Below, piece by piece: positions 9,766 to 20,683 of a DNA stretch of 64,000 bases (position 1 is the stretch's first letter; each line of letters opens with the position of its first letter). The position numbers were made by a program, and so were the translations under genes. The DNA lies in contig AP019514.1 in the NCBI GenBank assembly GCA_007182875.1, forward strand, positions 2,666,001-2,730,000, written 5' to 3'. The notes under the pieces are model-generated. The model was not told where the DNA came from and did not search any database. It saw nothing but the letters and a program-made list of their open reading frames with translations. Origin of the DNA: Vreelandella sulfidaeris. Its GTDB lineage: Bacteria > Pseudomonadota > Gammaproteobacteria > Pseudomonadales > Halomonadaceae.

Positions 9766-11809
9766 GTGAAGACAGATCAACTCACGTCTTCTCATGAAGA
9801 TAGTAAGCTCAATGGCCTGTTGAGCAAGTTTGATGACGCCGTGAGCCTGCTTGCGCAGGCGCCCGCGCTCTCGAAGCCCGCCCAGTTACCGTATGTGATG
9901 GACACTGCACGGCATGTACTACTTCAAGATGGCGGTTGTGAAGCGCTAGAGTCGCGTGCACAAGCATTTGAAAATTCCGGTTTGTTTTCCGGTTCCGACT
10001 GGGAAACCCCCAGTATTTAGTCCCAACGCTGACCACATTTTCGCTGAAAAGCCCCGACGCCAACGTGGTCGTGATTGAAGCGTTAAGTGAGCTGAGGCTA
10101 CTGGCCGTTGCCAAAGGGGCCTATCCACATCCGCTTATTTCAGCAGAACATGCTCATCACTACCTAACCCAGGTAATGGCGATTAATTTATGGCTGCTTT
10201 TCTTGCCGCCGAGCGAGGCTGAGCGCGAAACCCAAGGACAACTGGCCACTATTCCACGCCAGCTTTTTTCAGCATTTAGCCGATCGAATCGGCTACGAGC
10301 ATATCGTCGACCAACTGATTGATGAGATTTGGCGCATTTTGAAGCAGCGTCCAATCCAAGTCGATGCGATCAAGCAAATGATCACTCAGATTGCGCTCTG
10401 CCAAGTCAATCCTGACATTGATCTTGGCATTAGCGGCCAAGGTGCCGATCGGCTGGTCAGTTCGCTCTACGGGCCGACTCAAGCGTGCCGTGAAGATCCA
10501 GGTGTGGATATTTATCGCGAGCGCTTGGAGCGTATGGACCAAGCCGCGCTTCAGGCAGAATCCACTGGTTTTGCTCGGGCAATGCACGATACCGGGCTGG
10601 TGTCACCTTATCATGCCGTATTACTACGCCACTTACTCGAGGAAGGTGACCACTTACTTTCTGAGGCGCTCGGCCTTTCGTCTACCGGGCGGGATTGTTT
10701 GCTCTGTTACCGCGAACTGGTCCAAGCGCTTATTCGTGGCGGTGTATATCCTGCTACTTCCCAAGCGGTTTACGGCCTAGCCCTAATGCTTGAGCGCGGC
10801 ATCCTTTATCAGCCGCCGGTAGCGCCAGCAATGTGGCGACAACTTAACCTACCGCTCTCTGAATGGGCGCAGTCGCGTCTGCAAATGGCCTATGGCGACA
10901 TTGCTTCTCCCCGTGCACGGCTGATCGAAGGTGTACTCTGCATGCTGGGGCTGCCCCTAGGGGTTGGTCAGGGGGAATAACCCAACCTGCCAGTCGGCTC
11001 GGGCGCTCTCCATGTGGGCGTACAACGACCCAGACTACCTACTGCAAATGGTGGCGTGGGCGGCACGCGACGATGAAATCATTATGCACTTTGAAGGACA
11101 AGCGATCTCATCAATGGAGAGCTTGTCTGGGGTCGCCACAGAACTACCCATGGATCTAGACCCGGTCTCGCTAATTGTCGTGCCGCATCTGGATCGTATC
11201 TATGCAGAAATGGGACGACGCTGTATTGGTCGCGAAGGAGACCCTCACCGCTGGGTTAACCCTGAATTTCATGGCTGGTGGTCGGGCCGCGGCTTTCGTA
11301 TTAATGTCGATGTGGCAACTGGCCAACTAAGCGATGTGGACGATTTTGTACGTCACTTTTACGCCTGTTATCACCCCTATTACAATGGCAACCAGCCGCT
11401 TATTCACCCGCAGCCGGCGGGTATTGCGGTCACCGATAGCGCGGCACGCTTTATCGGCTGGCACGCGATTACGATTTTGCGGGCGTCGCTAGATCCTTCT
11501 GATGTCATGCGGGTTTACTTCTATAATCCCAACAATGATAGCGGTCAGGATTGGGGTGACGGCGTTATTGTCAGCACCTCAGGCAATGGTGAACGCTTTG
11601 GTGAAGCCTCGTTGACGTTTGAGCGCTTTGCATCGCGGCTATATATTTACCATTACGACCCACTTGAGCGTGGCGAATTGGTTTCAGTCACTAGCGATGA
11701 GCTGGATAATGTTAAACGCTATCTACACCGTAGCTGGGGAGCCTCGCGCCTACCACCTACTGAACTGCAGGCTGATCAAGGCCCGAATGCGCCTTTAGAC
11801 GAGGGTTAA
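9766..11809 (+). CDS. Large uncharacterised protein with a possible C-terminal papain-like domain
   Basis: About 681 residues after correction; not a family I recognise. The N-terminal half (about 1-400) is helix-rich, without signal peptide or membrane segments, so it is probably cytosolic. The C-terminal half has NNPTCQSARALSMWAYND at about residue 410, GWHAITIL at about 566 and YNPNNDSGQDWGDGVI at about 587-602. Their order and spacing resemble the Cys, His and Asn boxes of papain-fold peptidases (inference only). AAGGAG precedes a start at 9766. Frame breaks occur near 10010, 10270 and 10978; the last sits just before the putative catalytic Cys. It is followed by the tlyA-type gene. Confidence 0.7.
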
Positions 11810-11839
11810 GTAGCCCTCACAACGACACGTTTAATTATT

Positions 11840-12598
11840 ATGATGCGACTCGATCAACTGTTAGTCAGCCAAGGGCTGACCAGCTCGCGCACCCGTGCTC
11901 AACGGCTTATTCGCCACGGGCGGGTACGCCTCGCCGAGAACGGCAAGCCACTCACCAAAGTGTCGGAAAAATGGCCTGAAGATACCTGTTTTGAGATGGA
12001 AGATGACGCCGAAGAGCGCTATGTGTCCCGTGCAGGTTTGAAGCTTGAGGCAGTGCTGATAGCGCTTGAGCTGCGTTTTGAAGACTGCATTGTCCTCGAT
12101 ATCGGCCAGTCCACCGGCGGTTTCACCGATTGCGCACTGCGCTTTGGCGCTTGCCATGTAATTGGCGTGGAAGTCGGCCATGGTCAGCTCGCGGCTGAAC
12201 TTCGTAACGACCCTCGCGTGACCTGCCTGGAAGGATTAAACGCGCGCTCGATGAGCAACGCTAAAGCGCTCAACAGTCTACTGACGGTTCAGCCTATCGA
12301 TAGCGCTGTAATGGACGTTTCGTTTATATCTCAAACGCTGATAATCCCCGAAATCGCCGCCTTGCTCCCCTGCGGGCGGGCAGTTGATCTCGCTGGTTAA
12401 ACCCCAGTTTGAGCTGACCCCGGCGCACTGGATAAACGCGGCATTGTACGCAATGCCAAACATTATGCAGAGGTTGAAGCCAATATTCGTAGCGCCTGCG
12501 CCGCCTGCGCACTCGCCATTCACCATTGGCAGGAGAGCCCCATCACCGGCGGCGACGGCAACCGCGAGTTCCTCCTCCACGCTGTAAAAGTGGCTTAA
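11840..12598 (+). CDS. TlyA-family rRNA 2'-O-methyltransferase (hemolysin-like)
   Basis: Predicted SAM-dependent RNA methyltransferase of the TlyA family (ribose methylation of rRNA). An N-terminal S4 RNA-binding domain (RLDQLLVSQGLTSSRTRAQR, then LIRHGRVRL) is followed by an FtsJ-like Rossmann fold. The SAM motif is VLDIGQSTGGFTDCALRFGA, with MDVSFISQTLIIPEI and LVKPQFELTP further on. A frame break near 12380 separates the last two; the other frame carries on through a second slip near 12425 to ITGGDGNREFLLHAVKVA and the TAA at 12596-12598. Corrected length is about 252 residues. No strong ribosome site precedes the ATG pair at 11840. Confidence 0.88.
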
Positions 12599-12645
12599 CT
12601 CGACGCGGGGGCGTTAGCTCGCTAGCCGACTGTACTTTAACCGCT

Positions 12646-15600
12646 TCACCCCTGCTCCGGGTGCAGCCACACATCCATCTGCTCAAAGGCCACACGAACA
12701 TTCGCTTCGCGAAACAGCTGGTCTACCCTGCAATTAATTTCATCGGCAGCAAATAGCCGATCGAGCAGATCGTTGACAAAAATACGCAACTCAAAGTTAA
12801 GGCTATGTTGTCCATAGCTCAAGCAGAAAACCTGGGGTTCCGGGTCGGTGAGTACGCGGGGTTTTCATCCGCTGCTTTACGAAGCAACTGGTGCACCTTA
12901 GGCATATCTGAACCGTGGGCCACGCCATAGGTGAGAACGACACGAGTAATATTATCCGACAGCGACCAGTTAATCAGTTGGTCGGTCACGAACGTTTTAT
13001 TGGGGATAATGATCTCTTTGCGATCAAAGTCAGTCACGGTGGTCGCACGGATGCGGATACGGCTGACAGTGCCGTGCAAATTACCAAGCGTAATGGTATC
13101 GCCAATACGAATGGGGCGTTCAAACAGAATGATCAAGCCCGATATAAAGTTGGCAAAAATCTCCTGTAGACCAAACCCTAACCCGACACTTAACGCTGCC
13201 ACCAGCCACTGAAGCTTGTCCCAGGAAACGCCCAGCGTCGAAAGCCCCATGACGATCCCGGTGCCCACAATCGTATAGGAGAGCAGCGAACTAATCGCGT
13301 AGGCACTGCCCTGCTTTAATGACAGCCGAGACAGCACCATCACTTCCAGCAGGCCGGGTAAATTGCCTGCCATAATAAACGTGATGGCGACAATCAGCAG
13401 CGCCGCAAAGATATCGGATATCGAGAGCGCATTATCAACCAGGTCACCCTCTTGTGCTTCCCACAGTGACACATTATCTAAATAGCCGAGTACCGATAGC
13501 AAATCGGACCAAACCAGGTAAAGCAGCGCACTAAAGCCAATCAGCAAAATCAATTTGGAAAGACGTAGTGATTGGCTATTGATCTGTTCCATATCTAGCG
13601 GCGGCTCTTCTACCACTTCCAAGCCACCTTCGGCGCCCTCTTGCACCTGAGCCCGGCGACGCGCTAACGCACGGCGGTAGGCAAGACGCCGTGCGGCGAC
13701 GGCTAAGCTCCTGACCAGGGTAGCTTCCACTACGACCCACAGCCCCAGCAAGTAAAGCGTGATAACAAATCGCGCCACTAAGCGCAGCGCTGTGTATTCA
13801 TATCCCCACACCACCAAGCCCAGCAGGATCAAAGGCACCGACGCCATCGCCAACCCTAGCAGTAAGCGAAACAGACGAACGCCAAAGATAGGAACATGTG
13901 CCAGTATCAGCTGTGCTAGCCACCAACTCATGGCTAACAAGCCACACGATAACAACATCAGCGCCACAGGGCGTAGCGCCAACGGGGTTTCCATTTCCCC
14001 TGACATAGCCGCAATGCCGATTACCGGCACCAAGGAGATGCCTAAGCCACGTAAGAGTTGGCGTAAACGGGCACTGTATTGCGGTGACCAGGTGAAGTGG
14101 CGCTCAGCCACGCCATCGGCCACCAGCAGCCTGCGCGCCCATGCAATTACGGCCCAGCTTAAGGCCAATTGAAGCATCGCGGGGGCGGCACTATCTGCCA
14201 ACGGCCCCGCCGCCCCGAGCAGTCCAACACCAACGCCTGCTAGCACTAAGGGACCAGAGAGCGCCAATAATGCATTTAGCAGCACCGCCTTCGGCGTGTG
14301 CAGTTGAGTGTCACTTTTAGCCGGCCAATTTGCGAATGAATCTTGGCTAGGCGCGCTTTAATCTGTCGCCTCAACCCCATAAGCAGCAGGCCCAACACCA
14401 CTAGCGGTGCTCCTTTTAGCACTTCCCAAGAGAACCCTTGCCAACGAGCGGGCAAAATGGCACGCCACTCCCCCCTCCCTGCCACTCTAAACGTAAATTA
14501 TTGGGCAATTGACGCAGCCAGTTAAAGTCCAGAGGGCGACTATTGGCGACCCAAAAAAGTTGTTCATCAATGGTTTCGCGTAGCTCACTGGTGGTCGTCA
14601 AAAGCTGCTGTTGATTCAGCTGTAGCTCAATCGCCGCACTCAACAAGCTGCCGTAAGACTGTTCCAACTGTTCGACGAGCTCACGACGGGATTGATAGAG
14701 CCGCGAGAGGGGAGTCTACTAGGCCTGGCGTTGCCTCTATGCCTGCCTCCGATAGTCGTCTAACGGCAAACTGCTCGCTTTGGCGTAACTGGTCACGCTG
14801 GCGGACTAAATCAAACTGTTTAAGGCGTAGATCGGCAATTTCGTCTTGCAAATTACGCGGTGTCGCTAACGGGGTAGTGATTTACGTTGTTCACGCAGAA
14901 TTCGCGACAGTAGTTGACTGCCACGAATAGCCTCAATCTGCTCATTAAGGCTGCGCTGCAGTTGGCGTACATGTTCCAACTGGCGCTGGGCTTCGATATT
15001 TTCGCGCACGATACTGTTAGCGCGGTCTGTCGCTCGCAATAATTCAAGGCTTAATGCCTGGTTGGTTTGCTGTGCTTGCACCACCACAGGATGCCCTGCA
15101 GCAATGAGCGGATTGTCCCGAGCTGCATCGGCAATGGCTTGCTCGGAGGCCAGCCGACGCTGCCGATCAATCACCCCTTGAAGCATGCTTAGTTGCTGCT
15201 CTTGATAATCAATCTGTAGCATCAACACATCGCGACGCTGCTGCGCTAATTCACGCAGGCGGCTGTTAGCGCTTAGCTCACGCTGGTAAAAGCTTACTTC
15301 GCGGTCGGCAAGTGCCCGTTCTAGGCGTAATTGAATAAGGCGCGGGTCGTTCAACGCAGAAAGTTGGCGATCCGCCAGCAAAGCCTCGCGCTCATCGTGC
15401 TGTCGGCGTAAACTCTCTGCGCGCTGAAGGGTTTCAGCGATAGATTGTTGAGCACGCTCAGGAAGTGTTTGGGCAGCCAGCAGTTGGGAGTTCACTTCTG
15501 CTAGCTGGCTCTGCAACTCTTGAAGCTCGACCACTGCGCCCGTTTGCAGAGTTTCCAGTTCGTCGAGAGGCAGGTCGCTTAAGTCGGCAACTGAAAGCTG

Positions 15601-15945
15601 CTGCGAGGCGTCTTCAGCTTCGTTCAGCTCACGCTGAAGGCGTGCCAGCAGCTCGGGGGCTTGTTCTACACGCGTATCTAATGCAGCTAGACGCTCCTCA
15701 AGAGAGGTTAGCCGCTCATAAGCGTCAAGGGACGCCTCTAGGGCTTCTTTGTCACTAGTTTGCTGAGCCGTTAATGACCCTTCAAGCGTTTCCAACTGAG
15801 CAAGCCTTGAGGCCAACTCAGCCTGCTCAGGTACTCGTTCAAGCATATTGGCTTGGAGCGCGGCGCGGGCTGGGTTAGCGTTACCGCTGATAATGAACAG
15901 CAACAATAAACACGTTATAAACCAATTACAGGTGTGTCTCACCAC
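12646..15945 (-). CDS. MscK/KefA-type large mechanosensitive channel
   Basis: Inner-membrane osmotic safety valve. Layout in order: signal peptide (CNWFITCLLLLFIISGNANPARA); a long periplasmic coiled-coil region of about 450 residues, rich in Leu, Gln and Glu; a multi-helix membrane region; and the MscS core at about residues 890-1030. The pore helix is WLVAALSVGLGFGLQEIFANF, followed by the beta domain FERPIRIGDTITLGNLHGTV. Corrected length is about 1,100 residues. Frame breaks lie near 12845, 14290, 14470, 14720 and 14870. A potassium-regulated KefA role cannot be separated from a general MscS-like one. Confidence 0.9.
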
Positions 15946-16108
15946 GTTACTTATGCCTCATTGACATCAATCGCTCCGTAGATACGGATAATGAGGCTAT
16001 TGTCAGGCGTTCTGATAACAAGCGCAATCAGAGGTGTTGACTTCCTTAGGCGGCGTGATAGAAACAAACTTGGCTTTTGCCTCTTCATTCATTTTGCGAG
16101 TCACCTCG

Positions 16109-17140
16109 ATGGTCACCCGAAAACTGCCGTTCACAAAACTTATTATCCTACTAAGCTTTGCTACTTTTAGTGCCGATGCCTTCGCTGCTTCTCAACAAGA
16201 GATTGAAGAGCGTATACGCGCCCTCAATGCTGAGCTATACGATTTACATCAGCAGCTGCAGCGGGTAGAGAGCCCCGAAGACGCCGCTCAAGGCGTCCCA
16301 TTTGAGCCATTGCCTGAAGAAGCGGCGCGGGAAGATTTAAGTGAGCGCCGTGAACTTGAGCAGGAATCTAGCCGGAATCCGTTCTCAATCACGACGCACC
16401 GCACTAATTATCTGTTTCCGGTTAGCTTCAATGCGAATAAGAACCGCGAAAGCTTTCGCAATATTTCAGGCGATGGCGAAGTGAGTAGCGTAGAGCTTAA
16501 ATTCCAGTTCAGCGCCAAGGTGAATCTAATTGAGGAAGTATTCGGCAACTACGGCGACGTCTATTTTGGCTACACCCAGCGCAGTTGGTGGCAGGCTTAC
16601 AACACTGACGCCTCATCACCATTCAGGGAAACTAACTACGAGCCCGAAGTTTTTATCGACTTCGACAATGCATGGGGCGCGCTAGGCTGGGTGAACACGC
16701 GTAATAGAGTGGCGTTGAATCATCAGTCTAATGGCCGCTCAGATCCTCTTTCACGTAGCTGGAATCGCGTTTATCTTGAAAGTACTTTCCAGCGGGGTGA
16801 TTGGGCGTTCACTCTCGCACCCCATTGGCGCATACCAGAATCCTCAGAAGATGATGACAACCCTGATATCGAACGCTACATGGGCTATGGGGATATTCGC
16901 CTCGCCAAACGTCTCAATAATAACCATGAAGTAAGCGGGCTACTGCGCGGCAACCCAAGTGCTGGCAATATAGGCACACAGATCGATTACAGCTGGCCCG
17001 CTTTCAACAGCTTACGTGCCCATGTACAGTATTACTACGGCTACGGTGAGAGCATGATAGATTACGACCATCGTGTTCATCGCTTAAGCCTTGGGTTTAG
17101 TCTTAACCCCTTATTTAGTGCGACAGGACTGAACCGATAG
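16109..17140 (+). CDS. pldA: Outer-membrane phospholipase A (OMPLA)
   Basis: Calcium-dependent phospholipase A1/A2 in the outer membrane that removes misplaced phospholipids. A signal peptide (PFTKLIILLSFATFSADAFA) is followed by an acidic coiled segment, then the beta-barrel. YEPEVF is the conserved start of the catalytic barrel; NHQSNGR carries the active His and Ser, and SRSWNRVY the catalytic Asn. Later strands end HRLSLGFSLNPLF. The frame is intact, about 343 residues. The ATG at 16109 is chosen because it sets the signal peptide at the usual distance; the frame stays open upstream. It is divergent from the MscK-like gene. Confidence 0.93.
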   Translation: MVTRKLPFTKLIILLSFATFSADAFAASQQEIEERIRALNAELYDLHQQLQRVESPEDAAQGVPFEPLPEEAAREDLSERRELEQESSRNPFSITTHRTNYLFPVSFNANKNRESFRNISGDGEVSSVELKFQFSAKVNLIEEVFGNYGDVYFGYTQRSWWQAYNTDASSPFRETNYEPEVFIDFDNAWGALGWVNTRNRVALNHQSNGRSDPLSRSWNRVYLESTFQRGDWAFTLAPHWRIPESSEDDDNPDIERYMGYGDIRLAKRLNNNHEVSGLLRGNPSAGNIGTQIDYSWPAFNSLRAHVQYYYGYGESMIDYDHRVHRLSLGFSLNPLFSATGLNR

Positions 17141-17216
17141 ATGCTTTTGCTTGTCTGTAAGCAAGTGGCTGCTATCTTTATTGTAGCTTATCATTCATTC
17201 GCCCAAGGAAGACTCC

Positions 17217-17549
17217 ATGGCTAAACGTCAAACCACTTACTCTACTCAAGCTGATCAACTCAAAGATGATTTGCGCCACTTAAGTGAAACCGTTGAAGAG
17301 CTTGTCAATGCGACAGCTAAAGACGCCAGCGGAGAGATGAACGATCTACGTAGTCGCGCCGAGCGCCGTTTAAAAGATACCCGGGCACGTCTTGAAGCTC
17401 GTGGTGAGCGTATCTATGACGACACCCGTGATTCATTGACTCAACAAGCTGACGCTTGTGACCGCTACGTTCATGAAAACCCCTGGACGAGCATTGGTAT
17501 TGGTACCGCAGTGGGTATGGTTGTGGGTATGCTGCTCGGTCGCCGCTAA
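17217..17549 (+). CDS. DUF883 / ElaB-YqjD-like ribosome-associated membrane protein
   Basis: About 110 residues: an acidic and basic helical region (DQLKDDLRHLSETVEELVNATAKDA, RSRAERRLKDTRARLEARGER), the NPWTSIGIGTAVGMVVGMLLGRR motif and a single C-terminal membrane helix ending in RR. E. coli members (ElaB, YqjD) anchor to the inner membrane and bind ribosomes in stationary phase. It is the first gene of a trio in the order yqjD-yqjE-yqjK. Its TAA overlaps the next ATG (TAATG). Frame intact; AAGGAAG precedes the ATG. Confidence 0.92.
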   Translation: MAKRQTTYSTQADQLKDDLRHLSETVEELVNATAKDASGEMNDLRSRAERRLKDTRARLEARGERIYDDTRDSLTQQADACDRYVHENPWTSIGIGTAVGMVVGMLLGRR

Positions 17550-17872
17550 TGGCTTTGGGTCCAACCCAAAGCGTCTTCGCTGCTGCCAAACGCTTACTGA
17601 AATCGCTGATAGCTAATAGCGAAACCCGTCTGCGTTTGGCGGTGTTTGAGTTAGAAGAAGAACGCTCTCGTATATTGGTCCTCTTTCTTCTTGCAGGAGC
17701 AAGCTTACTGTTGCTCTTGTTAGGAATTGCCACGCTGACAGCGCTGGTAGTAGTACTGTTCTGGGATACCTATCGCTTAACAGCGATTGCTATTAGTGCA
17801 GGGGTGTTGATAGGGGCTAGTTTGCTGCTTGCATGGATGGCTATTCGCCAGTCCAAGCGACATTCTCTTTAA
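17549..17872 (+). CDS. YqjE-like phage-holin-family membrane protein (DUF1469)
   Basis: About 107 residues with two strong hydrophobic hairpin helices (ILVLFLLAGASLLLLLLGIA and LTAIAISAGVLIGASLLLAW) after an amphipathic N-terminus (AAKRLLKSLIANSETRLRLAVFELEEE). This is the YqjE pattern, often annotated as putative holin superfamily III, though its neighbours indicate an envelope-stress or stationary-phase role rather than phage lysis. It is translationally coupled to the DUF883 gene. Frame intact. Confidence 0.9.
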   Translation: MALGPTQSVFAAAKRLLKSLIANSETRLRLAVFELEEERSRILVLFLLAGASLLLLLLGIATLTALVVVLFWDTYRLTAIAISAGVLIGASLLLAWMAIRQSKRHSL

Positions 17873-17926
17873 AAGAGACTCTCAAACAACTTGCCGCTGA
17901 CCGAGCACTGCTTGAGGAGCCAAGTG

Positions 17927-18238
17927 ATGAAACCATCCGCAGACACCGCTAAAACGCTACCTAAGCCACCAAGTCGTGCCGAGCGCAAGGCGCTGCTGCT
18001 GGCTGAATTAGAACAGCAGCGTATAGATATTTTGGTGGATAGCGAATATCTGCAACAAGCCGCTTCACCACTGGATAAGAACTGGCAAAGCGTCAAATTG
18101 CCTCTCTATGCAGTCGGCGGCTTTGCCGCATTCAAGCTGATGCGCCACCCAGGCGGTGCAATGGCGTCAGGCAGAAAAGTACTTGCGGGCTACATGCTAC
18201 TCAAGAAACTTAAATTATTAGCTAAAGTGGCTACTTAA
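17927..18238 (+). CDS. YqjK-like small protein
   Basis: About 103 residues. A basic N-terminal half (PPSRAERKALLLAELEQQRIDIL) with LVDSEYLQQAASPLDKNWQ resembles YqjK, the third member of the E. coli yqjD-yqjE-yqjK set. A weakly hydrophobic C-terminal part (LYAVGGFAAFKLMRHPGG, VLAGYMLLKKLKLL) may associate with the membrane. GAGGAG at about 17914-17919 supports the ATG at 17927; the upstream in-frame start would lack a ribosome site. Assignment rests largely on gene order. Confidence 0.72.
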   Translation: MKPSADTAKTLPKPPSRAERKALLLAELEQQRIDILVDSEYLQQAASPLDKNWQSVKLPLYAVGGFAAFKLMRHPGGAMASGRKVLAGYMLLKKLKLLAKVAT

Positions 18239-18272
18239 GCATAATGCTAATAGCCTGGGCTAGTGGGGTCGT

Positions 18273-19459
18273 CTAGCAGGATTGCCCGCAGGCTACGCCA
18301 CTCGCCCACGCCCATTGAAAATTATACCCGCCTAGCTCCCCTGTCACATCCAGCACTTCACCGATAAAGCGCAATTGCGGCAATCCTTTAACTTCAAATG
18401 TTTTTGACGATAGTTGATCGGTATTAACCCCACCCATGGTCACTTCAGCGGTGCGCCAGCCTTCAGTTCCCGCTGGCTTTAGTTGCCATGTATTGAGCCT
18501 GCCTGCCCACTCATCCAGCGCCTGGTTTGCATATTGGGCCAAGGGGCGTGCTGGGTCATGATCGGGATACCACTCCAACAGGGCCTGGGCCAAGCGCTTC
18601 GGAAAGCGTTCCGTAAGCCACGTAGAAAGCTGGCGTTTGGGAGTCGCTTGACGTGCCTCACGCAGCGACTCCACCACATTTTCTTCGGGCAACAGATCAA
18701 TCGTTATTGGCTTTCCAGGCTGCCAAACACTGGATACCTGGAGCATCGCCGGTCCTGATAAGCCACGATGAGTAAACAACATAGGGTCGACAAAGCGATG
18801 GTGGCCTTCAGCACTAACCGCCACCGGCACGCTCAATCCAGAAAGCTCCGCCGCTCGCGCCTTCCAGGTATCACTCAAGGTAAAGGGCACCAGCCCAGGT
18901 CGGGTCTCAAAAACTTCCAAGCCAAATTGACCGGCAAGCTCGTAGCCAAACCCCGTCGCCCCCATAGTGGGAATAGAAAGCCCACCACTGGCCACCACCA
19001 CCACACCCGCATCTATCTTCCCTATAGAGGTCGTTAACTGCATGGCATCGCCCTGCTGCTCGACACGGCTGATCTGTGTACTCAGCGCTATTTCAACCCC
19101 AGCCCACTCACATTCGGTGAGTAGTGTGCGGACAATTTCTTTGGCGGATGTCGCACAAAATAGCTGTCCCGGTGTTTTTCCACATACTCAACCCCATGGC
19201 GCTCAACGAGCTCCACAAAGTGTTCAGGACGGTAACGTTTAAGCGCCGAAATACAAAAGTAAGGATTTGAAGAGTAAAAATGCTGTGGCGTAGTGCCGAG
19301 ATTGGTAAAGTTGCAGCGGCCACCACCGGACATCAGGATTTTTTTGCCCGCTTTGTTAGCATGATCAAGCACTAAAACCCGCTTGCCAGTATAGCCCGCT
19401 TGTGCAGCACACATTAGACCTGCGGCGCCAGCACCGATGATAACGACATCATAAATCAT
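18273..19459 (-). CDS. HI0933/YhiN-family NAD(P)/FAD-dependent oxidoreductase
   Basis: Flavoprotein of the HI0933 (YhiN/BaiN) family. The N-terminal dinucleotide-binding motif VVIIGAGAAGLMCAAQAG is followed by GKKILMSGGGRCNFTN, diagnostic of the family, then GLSIPTMGATGFGYELAGQFG. VTMGGVNTDQLSSKTFEVKG and the C-terminal GEVLDVTGELGGYNFQWAWASG complete the flavin site. A frame break near 19150 joins the two long halves; the corrected protein is about 395 residues. The ATG at 19457-19459 begins MIYDVVIIGAG, the right distance from the FAD motif. The physiological substrate is unknown for most family members. Confidence 0.92.
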
Positions 19460-19566
19460 AAAGAAAAGCTCATAAGAAAAGGCATCAAGGAGCGGCTCCG
19501 AGGGGCAAAAGACGGGCATTCTATCAGGGATAAGCTAGATAAATTATTATATTTAAAAATCATCCT

Positions 19567-19581
19567 ATACAATAATTGTAT
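19567..19581. promoter_or_regulatory. Palindrome upstream of the RND efflux operon
   Basis: ATACAAT and ATTGTAT flank a single A, 26 bases before the ATG of the adaptor gene. The position overlaps where a promoter or operator would sit, so it may bind a TetR- or MarR-type repressor. No such regulator gene is adjacent. Confidence 0.4.
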
Positions 19582-19606
19582 AAATATTTACCACACAGGG
19601 ACCACT

Positions 19607-20683
19607 ATGGATTTAACTGTTTGGCGACGACTGCGCTTTGCACTTCTCACTCTTGGCCTGCTATTAACGCAGGTGGCGTTTGCCCAATCAGCGCCCTCGG
19701 TCATCGGCACACGAGCAATAATGACCACCTGGTCAGACCCGCTTGAAGCCTTGGGCACGCTAAGTGCCGATGAAAGCGTCACGCTATCGACCACCGTCAC
19801 GGAAATTGTCGCCGAAATCAATTTCCAGGACGGTGAGCAGGTGGAAGCGGGGCAACGGCTTATTCAACTAGAGGATGGAGAAGAGCAGGCACTGCTGAGA
19901 GCTTCACAGGCGCTTCGTGAAGAGCGTCGCAACGCCTCGAACCGTTCCTCGCAGCTGCAGGAACGTAACTTAGCGGCCCGCGCCGACGTGGAAGATAGCC
20001 AATCCCGCCTACGCCAAGCAGAAGCTGATATACAAGCGATTGAAGCCCAGCTAGCCAATTACCAAATAAAAGCGCCCTTCAGCGGACGCGTTGGATTCCG
20101 CAATATCAGCGTTGGTGCCCTGGTCACACCGGGCATGAACTTAGTGACCCTCGATAAACTGGATGTCATGAAGCTCGACTTCAGCGTACCCGAGGTGTTT
20201 CTAGGTCGCCTTTCGCCAGGATTAATGTTAAATGCCACTACTGCCGCCTACCCTGACGACATTTTTAGCGGTGAAATCGCCACCATCGGTACGCGGGTCG
20301 ACCCGGTAACGCGCAGCATCAATGTGCGTGCTGAGCTTGATAATGCAGATGGACGACTGCGCCCTGGCATGCTGATGGAGGTTGTCGTTCAGCAACACGT
20401 ACGCGACACCATTGTCATCCCTGAGGCAGCCATTGAACCCAGTGGAGACCGTCATTTTGTGATGCTAATCGAACAAGGTGATGACGCGACACGTTTAACA
20501 CGACGCGAAATTGTGATCGGTGAGCGGCGTAATGGTGAAGTGGAAATTCTAGAGGGGCTATCCGCTGGCGATTTAATCGTCGTCCATGGCTTACAGCTAG
20601 CCCGAGATGGCCAAGAGGCGAGATTGATCGGCATTACCGATGACGAGACCGGTATTCGAGCCTTACTGGAGGCTGACCGCTAA
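19607..20683 (+). CDS. RND efflux periplasmic adaptor (membrane-fusion protein)
   Basis: Links an inner-membrane RND pump to an outer-membrane channel. It has a signal peptide (FALLTLGLLLTQVAFAQSAP), the first half-lipoyl region (ITEIVAEINFQDGEQVEAGQ-like) at about residues 60-85 and a helical hairpin (about 90-145, RERRNASNRSSQL...). The second lipoyl half is YQIKAPFSGRVGFRNISVG, followed by beta-barrel and proximal domains (TRVDPVTRSINVRAELDN, LRPGMLMEV). 358 residues, frame intact. There is no lipobox, unlike AcrA/MexA. The TAA overlaps the pump ATG (TAATG). No outer-membrane component is encoded beside it. Confidence 0.93.
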   Translation: MDLTVWRRLRFALLTLGLLLTQVAFAQSAPSVIGTRAIMTTWSDPLEALGTLSADESVTLSTTVTEIVAEINFQDGEQVEAGQRLIQLEDGEEQALLRASQALREERRNASNRSSQLQERNLAARADVEDSQSRLRQAEADIQAIEAQLANYQIKAPFSGRVGFRNISVGALVTPGMNLVTLDKLDVMKLDFSVPEVFLGRLSPGLMLNATTAAYPDDIFSGEIATIGTRVDPVTRSINVRAELDNADGRLRPGMLMEVVVQQHVRDTIVIPEAAIEPSGDRHFVMLIEQGDDATRLTRREIVIGERRNGEVEILEGLSAGDLIVVHGLQLARDGQEARLIGITDDETGIRALLEADR

